Below are positions 1-11,900 of a stretch of DNA of 64,000 nt, piece by piece. This DNA is from Solen grandis. Lineage: Eukaryota > Mollusca > Bivalvia > Adapedonta > Solenidae. The DNA is taken from contig CM037782.1 in the NCBI GenBank assembly GCA_021229015.1, positions 38,216,316 through 38,280,315 of the forward strand, given 5' to 3'. The position numbers and the translations under genes are program-made. Under the pieces are notes generated by a model, which made no database searches, was not told the DNA's origin, and worked only from the letters and a program-made list of their open reading frames with translations. The stretch's first letter is position 1, and the number at the start of each line of letters is the position of its first letter.

Positions 1-275
1 TATAAGTGGATTTGAAAGTCCATATTTTTGATTGATTGTAGAACAGACAAGGAATCGGAAAATATGATAAATGTATCGGACCGAATAGACGATATCGAAT
101 GTAAAGCTAACTCAAAAGCTTTTGCTGCTGCTGCTGCTTAAATAAAAAGCTTTTGACTGCAAATGTGTTTGTATTCCCATCTTTAGAGCCATCAATATAT
201 ATGTTATAATGGTCGACATAAGTTGACCTAATTTCATTGAACTGTGATTGAAATAAAATTGGATCAGTGGTCGAT
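1..275 (-). mobile_element. LINE A, antisense RNase H fragment (part 1)
   Basis: Read on the minus strand this matches the RNase H region of the sense LINE A copy at about 11683-11975. The shared stretch includes the segment coding for the TDGSK-like motif and the following SDS-like motif. It is cut by the window edge on the left and by the inserted repeat at about 276 on the right. A short GCT-triplet run at 121-138 is an expansion absent from the sense copy. The copy is diverged and non-coding. Assignment rests on direct sequence comparison within the window. Confidence 0.85.
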
Positions 276-948
276 TTTTAGCTCACCTAAGCACAAAGTG
301 AGCTTTTGTGATCGCCCTTCGTCCGGCGTCCGTCGTCGTCCGTCGTGCGTCGTCAACAATTTGCTTTAAACGACCGCTGGACAGAATTTAATGAAACTTG
401 GCAGGAATGTTCCTTGGGTGAGGCTCTTCAAAAGTTGCTAAAATAAAGTTGATCCATGAAGAACTCTGGTTGCCATGGCTACAAAAAGAAAAATAATGTG
501 AAAACTTTAAAAATCATCTCCTTCAAAACTGCTGGCCAGATTTCAAAATAATTTGGTATAGATGTTCCTTGGGTCAACCTCTACCAAAGTTGCTAAAATT
601 ATTCCGATCCGTAAAAAAACATGGCCGCCAGGGGCGGGGCTTATTTGCCTTATATGTATATAGAGAAACCTTTAAACAACATCTCCTCTGAAACCACTGG
701 ACAGAATTTGATTAAATCTGGCAGGGATGATCCTTGGGTCAACCTTCACAAAAGTTGCTAAAAAAACATGATCCATGTAGAACTCTGGTTGCCATGGTAA
801 CAAAAAGAAGGAAAAAAATTAAAACTTTAAAAATCATCTTCTTCAAAATTACTGGCCAGATTTTAAAATAAATTGGTACAGATGTTCCTTGGGTCAACCT
901 ATTTATCTCAGGTGAGCGATTTAGGGCCATCATGGGCCTCTTGTTTAG
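276..948 (-). mobile_element. GCTCACC-ended interspersed repeat, copy 1, inserted in LINE A
   Basis: The left end reads agctcacctaagc and the right end reads ggtgagcgatttagggccat then cctcttgttt. These are the reverse complements of the ends of the copies at 4445-5617 and 48998-49672. The core holds two imperfect tandem units with a period of about 327 bases: the stretch around 370-600 recurs around 697-905. LINE A sequence stops at about 275 and resumes at about 949 at the matching position, so this element inserted into it. No coding capacity is visible, so it looks non-autonomous. The transposon class is undetermined. Confidence 0.7.
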
Positions 949-1709
949 AATTATGAAGACTAAGATTTATCTCAGGACTTATAAATGTCAAGATGGAATT
1001 TAAGGGACTTTTTTGTTTTGATGACTTTTATAGCAACTTCTAAACCTGAGATTAGATTCTGAGCACGCAAATAAAAAGGTTTGATAACCTTAGGTTTGCT
1101 CTGATATAACCTTTTTAAAGTCTGGGTGAAATACATTGTCATAAGCAGGATTATTCGGTTATATTTGAGTTTTACTTTCAATGGGAGATGTTTTAAATGC
1201 ACCAAGAACCAAACGAAGTCATTGGTGATGAATGGTGTCCAATAACTGTAAATATGATTATCTGGCTGCACCATAAACGATACAGCCATAGTCTAGTTTT
1301 GAAGGAATAAGAGATCGGTATATAAATTCAAAAGAAATTTTGTGTCTGCCCCCAATCGGTATAGGCGACAACTCTCATTATGATAAGTGCCTTTAAACAA
1401 TTATTCTTTAAGTATTTTAAATGGGAAATAGATTAAGTTTTTTTGTCGAAAATCACTCCAAAGGAATTTGAATTCGTCAACGAAAGGAATAGGAATACCA
1501 CCCAGCGTTAAATTTGGCTCATCGTGATGATTTCTTAATTGACGAAATCGCACGCACTGTAATTTGATTTAGAAAATTTAAAAGCCGTTTTCAGATGCCC
1601 ATTTTTGTATTTTATTTAGACATTTTTGAAGCTGCCTTTCAATAGTATTTATATTTTTCGATCAGTAGCAAATTAAAAAGTCGTCAACGTAGAGAGAGCA
1701 ATCAACAAC
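949..1709 (-). mobile_element. LINE A, antisense RT-to-RNase H fragment (part 2)
   Basis: On the minus strand this matches sense LINE A from about 11690 back to about 10856. It runs from the linker before RNase H to the YVDD-box region of reverse transcriptase, where homology stops near 1709. A minus-strand ORF at 972-1289 (105 aa) is a remnant of the RT thumb/linker region and matches the ORF at 11354-11686. Frame breaks elsewhere show it is a dead copy. Confidence 0.85.
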
Positions 1710-2110
1710 TAGAACCGCAAAGCGGCATCTCGGTTTTCGCTTTTAACTTGACTAGTAAGAGTACTGGTTTCAACTGCAGACATAATTGATTGATATTAAC
1801 TTAATTCGAACATTATTAACATAGAAAAGTGAAATACGTTGTCAGAAAGTTTGGAAAAAGAAGATACTTAATACAAAACAATCGTGTACTATATTACAAA
1901 GGGATATCTCCTGACCTTATTTGATGATAACAGCCTTAATCGAATTTGATCGAGAGAGTGTGTTAAAAAATGAAAATATAATGTTTGAAGATAAGAAATG
2001 AAGTGCAATATTTTTCTTCTTTTTTTTTAAAATATTAATGCGGGAAAACTCAATATATAATAGGCTGATAACATTTGTTAACCTTCTTGCCCGAATTTAG
2101 GAAAGAACAC
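1710..2110. other. Unassigned AT-rich sequence
   Basis: I see no coding region, RNA gene or recognisable repeat here, apart from A/T homopolymer runs. Confidence 0.5.
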
Positions 2111-2840
2111 TGTGGTTAAGTTTAAAAGTGATTGCTTAGAGAATGAACACGCAAGAAATCGCGAGTTTGAACTAAAATTTATTTACGATTTTTCGATAAA
2201 GGACCAAACTTTGTACTGCTGCCAAATGAAGTCCGATCTTCAAAATCTAAGCACAACCACAAAGATCTCTTCACGAACTAATTTTTTGTTCATATACTCT
2301 CCACAAAATATTTTTGATTTGGATCTATTTTGAGCTGAAGAAAATGGTACCAATGAAAATACTGTTTAATTTTTGATTTATGAGAATCTGTGTATCATAA
2401 AACTACACAACCAGTGGAGAAAATGATGAAGCTTGAACACACACACACACACACTAAAAACTCATGTTTTTGAAATTGTAATTCATCCAATTAGTGAAGT
2501 TTGCCGCATGCTGTTGACAAACAATACATACCCTTAACTCGCTTACCCAAATATTCTCTGTATATATGTTTAGCAAATTAAATAATTCAAATATAATTCA
2601 TCTATCTTATCTAAAATAATATTGAACAGGTTTCTCATAGACCTTATCCTATTTGCACATATTAAGAGGTTCGAACATTCAACCTCTTGTAGCGAAAATA
2701 GTTTCACTACCAGATACTTTGAAAACAATCATATTCTATGGTGCTCTCAACAAGAAACAAAACGCTGAAAATCGCATTTGAATCAGACAGAAAAAAGTGA
2801 TTTGAGTATAGAGCCCCCTAGCGGTAAAATGAGAATATTG
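2111..2840. repeat. Diverged dispersed repeat, copy 1
   Basis: Two parts have relatives nearby. Bases 2190-2340 (around aagtccgatcttcaaaatct) match the recurring segment of the 330-bp tandem array at 2965-3790. Bases about 2610-2840 match 4075-4310, sharing the string ttcgaacattcaacctc, the string cgcatttgaatc and the string gccccctagcgg versus gccccctggcgg. The region therefore appears to be one copy of a larger compound repeat, whose second copy brackets the tandem array. Confidence 0.6.
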
Positions 2841-2959
2841 CTGAATATTTTTTCCATTGGGTACCTAGAAATGAACCAAATAGCTCAATTAAGTATGCAA
2901 TATGCATTGGTTGAATTATCTGATCTGTTCTTAGATGTCTCAATTTTGATCTAACAAAC

Positions 2960-3935
2960 TGATTAACGTTTTTGTCGATAAAGGATCAAACTTTGGAGTA
3001 CCGTCAAAAGACCAAATGAAGTTGGATCTTCAAAAACTAAACACCACTAGAAAGATCTATTCACGAACTAAAACTTTTGTTCATATACTCTCTATAAATT
3101 ATTTTTTTGATTAGCGCTATTTTGTGCCGATAAAAATAACAATACTCGGTATTATGACCTTGACCTTTGCATATTTTCATCGTTATTTACTATGAGTTTA
3201 TTTGTATTATTTAAATGCATAAACAGTGAAAAGATGATGAAGATTGAACAAAAAATAAAGTCAGGAGCTGCAAAAAAGAAGAAACATATGGATTTTCAAT
3301 TGTTTGATAAAAGGATCAAATTTTGGCCTGTGGTAATTTGATCAAATGAAGTCAGATCTTCAAAAACTAAACACCGATGGAAATATCTCTTCACAAACTA
3401 AAGCTTTTGTTCATATACTTTCTATAAAATATTTTTATATTTGAAGCTATTTCGTGCCGATAAAAATAACAATAATCGGTATTATGACCTTGACCTTTGC
3501 ATATTTTCATCGTTATTTACACTGAGTTTATTTGTATCATTTAAATGCATAAACAGTGAAAATATGATGAAGATTGAACAAAAAATAAGGTCAGGAGCTG
3601 CAAAAAAGAGGAAACATACGGATTTACAATTGTTTGATAAAAGGATCAAAATTTGGACTGTGGTAATTTGATCAAATGAAGTCCGATCTTCAAAAACTAA
3701 ACACCAATGGAAAGATCTCTTCACAAACTAAAACTTTTTTTCATATACTTTCTATAAAATATTTTTAGATTGAGAGCTATTTTATGCCGATAAAAATAAC
3801 AATAACTGGTATATGACCTTGACCTTTGCATATCTTCGCTGTTTTTTTTTTCTATGATTTTATTTGTATTATTAAAATACATTAACAGTGAAATAATAAT
3901 GAAGATTGAACAAAAAATAAAGTCAGGAGCTTGAT
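2960..3935. repeat. 330-bp tandem repeat, about 2.5-3 units
   Basis: The landmark tttgtgccgataaaaataac occurs at 3121, 3451 and, with one change, at 3781, giving an exact period of 330 bases. Full units are 3121-3450 and 3451-3780. A partial unit lies at each side (2960-3120 and 3781-3935). Each full unit contains tatgaccttgacctttgc, a perfect TGACCTTGACCT half-site pair (3155-3166, 3485-3496, 3814-3825). Small ORFs at 3441-3724 on both strands are by-products of the repeat. Confidence 0.85.
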
Positions 3936-4330
3936 TTTTCGAAAATATTGGTTAAGTTTGACCGCGTACTGTGGATAAACCATGCATTTCCCGAATTTGC
4001 CACCCCATTTATTTTGTGCGTATATGTCTTGCAGATCATATGCAACAAACAAAATTCTCCTATGTCATCTCTGAATAAAATAGGCAGGTTTTTCGTAGAC
4101 CTACCCTTGTATCACAGTTTTTGCGAGATTCGAACATTCAACCTCCTGTTGCACGAAAGTTTTATATACGCAAATTTTTGGAACCTATCATATTTTATTG
4201 GGCTATTTACAAGGAACATTATGCAAAAAACCGCATTTGAATCGGACCTCAAATTATTGAGATATTCCTTATTAAACATTTTCATATAAAACGCCCCCTG
4301 GCGGGAAAATCAAAACAAAAATGAAAATCT
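3936..4330. repeat. Diverged dispersed repeat, copy 2
   Basis: Bases about 4075-4310 match 2610-2840. Bases near 3948-3970 (ggttaagttt) resemble 2112-2130. The 113-aa ORF at 3948-4289 lies within this repeat and is not convincing as a gene. No transposon protein was recognised. Confidence 0.55.
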
Positions 4331-4444
4331 TCTCGACGTTAGGATCATCTTCAAATACGTGGTTACCACTGATAAAAGTTTTATAGATGTGGCTTTTCTC
4401 ACCTCGGAGCTATGCCGTTCACAAAAAAGGGTTAGAAAAAAAAC

Positions 4445-5617
4445 AAACAAGAGGGCCAAGATGGCCCTGTGTCGCTCACCTTAGTAAGATGGCTGTGTTA
4501 GGCATAATGACAAAAAATCTGGCATCTAAAAGTGTTTTTCTAACATTTGACTAAGTGACCTACATATTGATCCTACCCGAATTGCACTCAACTGGGAATT
4601 CATACAGTCATCATTCATATTAAGTTTAATGAAGACTGGGACAAAAATGTAGGCCTCTAGAGTGTTCTTAGATTTGACCTGGTGACCTAGTTTTTACCCC
4701 ATTACCCATTTTCAACTCATCCAGATATGTAGACAAAACCCTGACCATTTTTCATGAAGATTGGGCAAAACCTCTAGAGTGTTCACAAGGTTTTTGTAAG
4801 ATTTGAATTGGTGACCTAGTTTTTGACCAAACATGACCCAATTTCGAACTCATCTGAGATATGTAGACAAAAATCCTGACCAACTTTCATGAAGATTGGG
4901 CCAAAACTGTGGCCTCTAGAGTGTTCACAAGGTTTTTGTAAGATTTGAATGGTGACCTAGTTTTTGACCAAACATGACCCAATTTCAAACTCATCTGTGA
5001 TATCATGTAAACAAACATCTACCAAATCTTATAAAGAAACTGTGGCCTGTAGAGTGTTCACAGGTTTTTCTAAGATTTGACCTGGTGACCTAGTTTTTGA
5101 CTCCACGTGACCCAATATCGAACTCATCCGAGATAATATGTAGACAAACATCCTGACAAAGTTTCATGAAGATTGGGCCAAAACTGTGGCCTATAGAGTG
5201 TTCACAAGATTTAACCTGGTGACCTAGTTTTTGACCCGACATGACCCAATTTCGAACTCATCCATCCAAAAGGCCTTTTTCTAAGATTTGACCTGGTGAC
5301 CTAGTTTTTGACCCTATGACCCAATTTCATCTTAGAAATCATGTAGACAAATATCCTGGCAAAGTTTCATGAAGATTGGACCAAAACTGTGGCCTCTAGA
5401 GTGTTCACAAGATTTGACCTGGTGACCTAGTTTTTGACCCCACATGACCCAATTTCGAACTCATCCGAGATATTATGTAGAAAAACATCCTTACCATGTT
5501 TCATGAAGATTTGGCCAAAACTGTGGCCTCTAGAGTGTTCACAAGCAATTGTTGGCGACAGACGACGGAGAAAAGGCGATCACAAAAGCTCACCCTAGTG
5601 CTCAGTTGAGCTAAAAA
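4445..5617 (+). mobile_element. GCTCACC-ended interspersed repeat, copy 2, with about 7 tandem core units
   Basis: The left end is caagagggccaagatggccc followed by tgtgtcgctcacc. The right end is aaaagctcaccctagtgctc then agttgagct. The core is an imperfect tandem array anchored on ggtgacctag at 4681, 4810, 4951, 5084, 5218, 5295 and 5421, with spacings of 129, 141, 133, 134, 77 and 126. Four units keep a perfect TGACCTggTGACCT pair (4675-4688, 5078-5091, 5289-5302, 5415-5428). There is no coding capacity. Known families with tandem cores in molluscs include pearl/CvA-like and Helitron-related non-autonomous elements, but I cannot assign this one. Confidence 0.75.
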
Positions 5618-6140
5618 TCACAAGGTGGTACAACTGAAGAACTTGACCTTGAGAATGATGATGGACTTGCACTAGTGCATTCCATCTCTTCCTCGCAGTC
5701 ATCATGCAATACATCATAGCTGTGCAGGGATGGTTAGATCCCTTAGGCTGACGCCCAGACGCTAGCCTGTTTATTTGATTCATTGGGTTTTTTTGGTCTT
5801 GCTTAAGTGTCATTTTTAGACTCTTGACTCAGATTGAGATTTTGTTTTGGCCGATGATGAAGAAACTTGTTGATCAGAAATATCAGTTTGAGTTCGCATC
5901 TGTCATTGTAACTGTTTTTGTATTTGATTTAATAGTAATCGAATAGGTTTGTTTTGGAGTTGCTTCGTAAATTTTCTTTGCTTCTGGGAATGAGTTGTTT
6001 TACATATTCCTTTTTTCAGCCAAATTCCACATACTTTTGAATCAGCCGAATGATTTGTTTCCACAGTTAGTACATTTCAGGGAATTTGGGCACTTGTCCT
6101 TAAAATGACCACCCTCTCCACTACACTTGACACATTGTTA
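5618..6140 (-). mobile_element. LINE A, antisense ORF1 (Gag-like) fragment
   Basis: Read on minus, this matches sense LINE A from about 8905 back to about 8300, which is the end of ORF1. It includes the region downstream of the zinc knuckles and part of the last two knuckles. A minus ORF at 5595-5813 (72 aa) covers the C-terminal SGRQPKGSNHP-like segment, matching SGRQPRGSNNP in the sense copy. Together with the fragments at 1-1709 it is collinear with one antisense LINE A copy that lost its middle, though two separate copies are equally possible. Confidence 0.8.
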
Positions 6141-7116
6141 AGGATTCAACCTGACGAACAGATGACTTTTTGACAATGGGCACTGACAGATTGACACAAT
6201 AAAACCAGTTTCTACAATGGCTCGCTTGCTCCCCAGAAACCGCAGCATTTGGAGTAAGTATAATTGCCAAATCCAAAAAAGAATCTCATTGCACGGTAAT
6301 GAATTGTATTTATGCAAAAATATGACTTAAGACCCCAAACAGAAGACCCATAAGCAATTACTGGCCAAACAACTGAGTCATACAATTTAATAAAAACGTT
6401 ATGAGGTACCCCATCAATTCACTTGCACTTGGATATCAGTAAACCGAGAGCTCTTCTCGCGCTCTGTGCCACCATTCTAGCTGTTACATTAAAACCGAGA
6501 TGCTCATGTAAAACAATGCCTAAATACTTATATCTATCACTATAACTTACAGCATCTTGCCCAGACTTGAAGACAAAGTCTGATCGTATATGAGATTCTG
6601 AGCGGAAATGTACAATAAAAATTATTCTTACTAGTATTTATCGACATATTCGTATCACACCAATCCTGTAGGCCATTTAACAAAATTTGAAAGTCATGTT
6701 CACTTTCAGCAAATAACACGATATCATCAGCATATACAAGTATACATACAATTTCATTTTCAATATTAACACCAACATTAAGAGACTTAAGAAATACCGC
6801 AAGGTCTTTGATGTAAAAATTAAAAAAAATGTCGGCGAAAGCCCACAGCTCTGGCGTAAGCCACAATGAACCTCAAACCAGTTTGTAGTAAATTAATTAA
6901 TTCTAACACATGACGCTACAGATGTATACAAATATTTTACAGCTTTCAACATTTTGTCACAAACGCCAATATCCTGTAAGCGTTTCCACAATTAAGATCG
7001 GTTGATTTAATCATACGCTTTACGAAAACCGATAAAACCAGTAAAAGTACTTTTCTTTAATTTTCCTTGTACCAATAAAATTAATAAGAGATGATATATG
7101 ATCAATTGTACTTCTT
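6140..7116 (-). pseudogene. LINE B, antisense copy: RT fingers-palm and C-terminal region
   Basis: On minus, broken frames give, in order, an STIDHIxSL-like segment, a GFRKAYD-like motif A region, PEL-type motif B debris and an intact YADDIVLFAE box (ORF 6540-6866). These are followed by YKYLGIVL and a WPVIAYGSSVWG segment with RAMRFFL farther on. This is the order of a non-LTR RT from mid-palm to its C-terminal end. Several frameshifts and stops make it dead. The 5' half lies at 12664-14650, separated by the LINE A insertion. No RNase H is seen. Clade undetermined. Confidence 0.8.
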
Positions 7117-7129
7117 TTCTTTCAAAAAC
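7117..7129. repeat. Target-site duplication, left copy, of LINE A
   Basis: ttctttcaaaaac here and ttctttcgaaaac at 12651-12663 flank the sense LINE A copy and differ at one base. Both fall at the same codon region (NGFRK) of LINE B, so the duplication comes from LINE B sequence. Confidence 0.8.
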
Positions 7130-7683
7130 ATTGGCCCAGCCGGCTGGGGCCTAGAATACACCGGCTGCATCCATGCAGAGCAGTAAAACTCCGCCAAATT
7201 GGACCATGCGTTTGCCCCGCATGGCGTCCCGTAAAGCTGGAGATGAGGATTCTGGCGGTTGAGCGGACACGGGTTTGGCGTTCGGTTTATCCGCAATCAC
7301 CTTTGGTTTGCAATACACCGTCTTGACCTCGTATTCAGTATAGACGGGTGGTCGTATGGGCCCGATACGATCAATCGGCTAGTCACGCCGAGCCCTAGGT
7401 TAAGCATATTTCTTCTTCTTTATCTATCACATGTACGTACCAATTCAAACTGGAACAAATCGTTTCGATCCTTCTTCACTTTACATCTATTATTTGACCT
7501 AGAATGCGGTGGCTTATGGGCCAATCGAGAGGGTATAGCATCTCTTTTTGACTATCCTTTCGAGTATAACACCTGTGTATCCCTAGCGCTTAGAGGTCGG
7601 CTAGCCACCTCTGTATAAGCGTCCCCTTTTTGGGTTCCGAGGTGGGTGGGGAGCACGGGTGTTGAACTTCATTTCCTTCTCTC
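7130..7683 (+). promoter_or_regulatory. LINE A 5' leader, probable internal promoter region
   Basis: This is the GC-rich stretch between the target duplication and the first ORF1 ATG at 7684. LINEs of this kind usually carry an internal promoter in the 5' leader, but I see no specific motif. The 119-aa ORF at 7259-7618 has no recognisable domain and is probably incidental. Confidence 0.4.
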
Positions 7684-8901
7684 ATGGCCTCCTTTCAAAA
7701 CAAACGACCACATATCGACTCTGATTCAGATTGCCACAAAGAATCTGCCACCTCACCTCGACAATGCAAACTTCCAACTTCCAACTCTTTTCCAAAAATT
7801 TTTATAATTGAACCAAAAAATGAAAACGATAAACTCTCCACTCTGTCTCCTTTTGTTATTGAGAAAACGGTTTAAAGCTTAATTGGTGAAGTCAAATCTG
7901 TCAAAAAAAACAACAACTAAGAAACAACAAAATTCTCATCGAAATCAAAAGAAAAGCACAAGCGAAAATATTCTTAGATTAAAACCTTTTCAAATATAGA
8001 ATAAGTCCATCTATTCATAGAACTTTAAATTCATCTAAAGGTGTAATTCGAGACAAAATGATGTCAGGTGTTTCAAATGAAGAATTGTTGAAAATTTAAA
8101 ACCACAGGGTGTCACAGCAGCACGAGTAAATATTACCAAAAATCAAACTAAAATTCCTACAAACACAATCATTCTTACTTTCAATACCCCAATTGCTCCC
8201 AGTTCCCTAAAAATCTTCTATAGAACAATTAAAGTTGATCTTTTCATTCCAAACCCATTAAGATGTCATCGCTGTCAAAAATTTGGTCATAATGAAGATA
8301 AATGTCGTCATTTAACTAACGTTTGCGTCAAGTGCAGGGAAGAGGGTGGTCACTTTCAGAACAAGTGCCCAAATCCATTGAAATGTGCAAACTGTGGTAA
8401 AAATCATTCAGCAGATTCAAAAGACTGCGAAATTTGGTTGAAAGAAAAAGAAATATGTAAGATCAAAGCTACACAAAATATATCATTTCCAGAAGCAAAG
8501 AAAATTTACGAAGTTACACAGCTACACCAAAACAAACCTTCTCATCAATTATTAAATCAAATACGAAAACAGTTACAATGACAGCTGCTAGTACACAAAC
8601 ATATTTTTCAGGACAAATTTCTTCACCACCTAAAACCAAAAAACCGTCTGAATCGGGGTCGAAGAAAGTAACTATGAATCAAGACAAGAAAACCAATAAA
8701 TCAAATAAACCGGCTAAAACCAACAAACCGGTTATAGATTCGGGCCCAGCGTCTGGGCGTCAGCCTAGGGGATCTAACAATCCCTCTAGGACGCTGCACA
8801 GGTATGATGTATTACAGGATGACTGCGAGGATGAGATGGAATGCACCAGTGCAAGTCCATCATCCTTCTCAAGGTCAAGATCTCCAGTTGTAGCACCTTG
8901 A
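7684..8901 (+). pseudogene. LINE A ORF1, Gag-like RNA-binding protein with zinc knuckles, frameshifted
   Basis: The start is taken at 7684 (ctcATGG). The first frame gives 63 aa and ends at 7875. The middle is broken, and frame resumes by about 8255 for the knuckle region. Three Cys/His knuckles follow: CHRCQKFGHNEDKC, then CVKCREEGGHFQNKC with one extra residue before His, then CANCGKNHSADSKDC. The tail switches frame again at 8578-8581 (ATGA overlap) and runs to 8901, rich in Lys, Asn and Pro. Such ORF1 proteins bind element RNA and form the ribonucleoprotein. ORF2 starts 39 bases later. Confidence 0.85.
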
Positions 8902-8940
8902 GATCTTTGATATTCATTATCTGTCGTTCTCACTTAAACC

Positions 8941-11900
8941 ATGGAAAACAAAATTTTACAATGGAATTGTAGAGGTCTAAAGGCTAATTACAATGAATTA
9001 TCGTTACTTTTGTCTTCACAATCTCCAGTTGTAATCTGTCTTCAAGAAACATTTTTAGAAGGTGATGATAATGTATCTTTTAGGAATTATACATCCTATG
9101 ATTTTATTTCAAACAATTGTGATAGAGCCGCTGGCGCTTCATTAATTTTAATCCGAAGTAATATTCCTCATAGTAAAGTTCAACTGAATACTCGACTACA
9201 GGCTGTGGCACTCAGTGAAACTTTGCACAGAGTGATCACAGTTTGCTCTATTTACATACCTCCAAGTTCTACTTTGAATCCTAGGGATTTAGAAAATCAA
9301 CTTCCTACACCTTATTTACTTTTAGGTGACTTAAATGGCCATAATACATTATGGGGTTGTGACGATTTTAATGAGAAAGGTAAAATTGTAGAAGATTTTA
9401 TCAACAAAAACGATCTATGTTTTCTAAATAATAAATCTCATACTTACCTTCATCCTGCAACTGGTCATTATTCGGCCATTGATCTTTCTATTTCCTGTCC
9501 GACTTTACATTTTAGACTACGACTGGAGAGTGCATGACGATTTGTGTGGAAGTGACCACTTTCCAATAATATTAACTAACATTAACTCTAGTATTGATGA
9601 TACTCCTCCACGTTGGAATTTCAACAATTTCAGAATTTGATGACCCTACAGTCAAGTTTTCTTCTAAACTCCATTCCATTGCCGAACAATGTATACCCAA
9701 AAAAGTTACAAATAAAAGCAGACCATGGTTTAATGACGAATGCAAAAAAGCCATTCGTAAACGCAGAGCAGCTGTCAAAAGATTCAATGTAAGACCAACA
9801 AAAGAAAATCACGATCAAATAGAATTCTCAGAGCAAAAGCTCGTAGGACCATAAAACAGTCAAAGAAAAATTCTTGGCGTGAATACGTTTCAAAACTTAA
9901 TTCTTAAACTCCAATGAAAAAGGTATGGAAAATGATTAAAAAGATAACGGACAAAAACAGATCTAATTCCTGTGTTACTCATTTAAATGACCAAAGTAAT
10001 GAAAAGGTATCAGATCAAACCAGTATTTCTAATTTACTGGCGGAATGTTTTTTAAAAACTCGTCTTCTAAGAATCATTCTAAGGAATTTCAGAAGCACAA
10101 AAAGGAATCGGAAAAGCAAAAATTAAATTTTACTTCATCTAATGATGAAGCTTATAATAAACCGTTCTCTTTGAACTTCAGGACGCCTTAAAAAAATCTC
10201 ATAACACCGCTGCAGGCCCTGGTGACATTCCATATCAATTACTTCGAAATCTTCCACACGCATTATTGGACAATCTGTTAAAAATATTTAATGATATCTT
10301 GGTCTTCAGGTATAGTTCCTCCTTCATGAAAGGGGGCATTTATTATTCCAGTTCCAAAACCTGGAAAGGATAATAATAACCCCACTAATTATAGACCTAT
10401 TGCTTTAAAAGCTGCACCTGCAAAACTCTAGAGAGAATGATTAATGCCCACTTTGTTTGGTTCTTAGAGTCTAATATTAAACCTAATTACAAATTTTCAG
10501 TGTGGCTTCAGAAACCAGAGAAGTACAACTGATCATTTAATTAGACTTGTTTTATTCGTTACGCCTTTGTCAAAAAGGAACATTTACTAAGTATATTTTT
10601 GACCTGGAAAAGGCATATGATACCACGTGGAAACATGGTACATGTATTATGAAAGATTTGCATGATTTTGGTCTTAAGGGCCATTTACCAATATTTATAG
10701 AATTTTTTTTATCAGTCAGAAATTTTAAAGTTAAATGTGGTTCGACTTTATCCAATTGTTTTAGTCAAGAGCAAGGAGTTCCACAAGGAAGTATTCTCTC
10801 TGTTACCCTTTTTAGTGTTAAAATTAATAGTATTGTTAAATGTTTAAATCCTGGTGTTGATTGCTTTCTTTACGTTGACGACTTTTTAATTTGCTACAGA
10901 TCCAAAAATATGAATACTATTGAACGGCAGCTTCAACAATGTCTTAATTAGATTACAAAAATGGGCATCTGAAAGAAAACGGCTTAAAATTTTCTAAATC
11001 AAAAACACAGTTTGTGCATTTTTGTCAATTAAGAAATCATCACGATGACCCAAATTTAACGCTGGATGGTACTCCTATTCCTTTCGTTGACGGATTTAAA
11101 TTTCTTTGAGTGATTTTCGACAAAAAACTTAATTTTATTTCCCCATTTAAAATACTTAAAGAATAAATGTCTAAAGGCACTTAACATAATGAGAGTAGTC
11201 GCCCATACCGACTGGGGGGTAGACACAAAAGTCCTTTTGAATTTATAGCGTTCTCTTATTCGTTCAAAACTAGACTATGGCTGTATCGTTTATGGTTCAG
11301 CCAGAAAATCATATTTACAGTTACTGGACACAATTCATCATCAAGGACTTCGCTTGGTACTTGGCGCATTTAAAACATCTGTTGAAAGCCTTTATGTAGC
11401 TACAAATGAACCATCTTTATATTTACGTAGGGAAAAATTAATCTTACAGTATATTACAAAACTCAAATCAAATCCGAGTAATCCAGCTTATGATAGCGTA
11501 TTTCACCCAAATTATAAAACATTATATGAGAGCAAACCTAAGGTTATCAGACCTTTGGGTTTGCGTGCTCAGAATCTTATTCCAGGTTTAGAAGGTTACA
11601 TAAAAGTCATTAAAACGAAATCAGTCCCACAAATTCCACCTTGGACACTTAAAATACCTGAAGTTAATCTTAGTCTTAATCACTGATCCAATTTTATTTC
11701 AATCAAAGTTCAATGAAATTAGGTCTACTTATGGAGACCATTATGACATATATACAGATGGCTCTAAAGATGGCAATACGACCACATGTGCAGTCATAAT
11801 CTACTTTTACACAAAATTATATCGTTTACCGGATGGCGCTTCGATTTTCTCTGCAGAAGCAAAAGCTATTGAGTTAGCTTTACATAAGGTATCGTCTATT

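Noticed and set aside
7259..7618. 119-aa ORF in LINE A 5' leader as an extra ORF
   Set aside because: No domain, lies before ORF1 in the GC-rich leader, most likely incidental.
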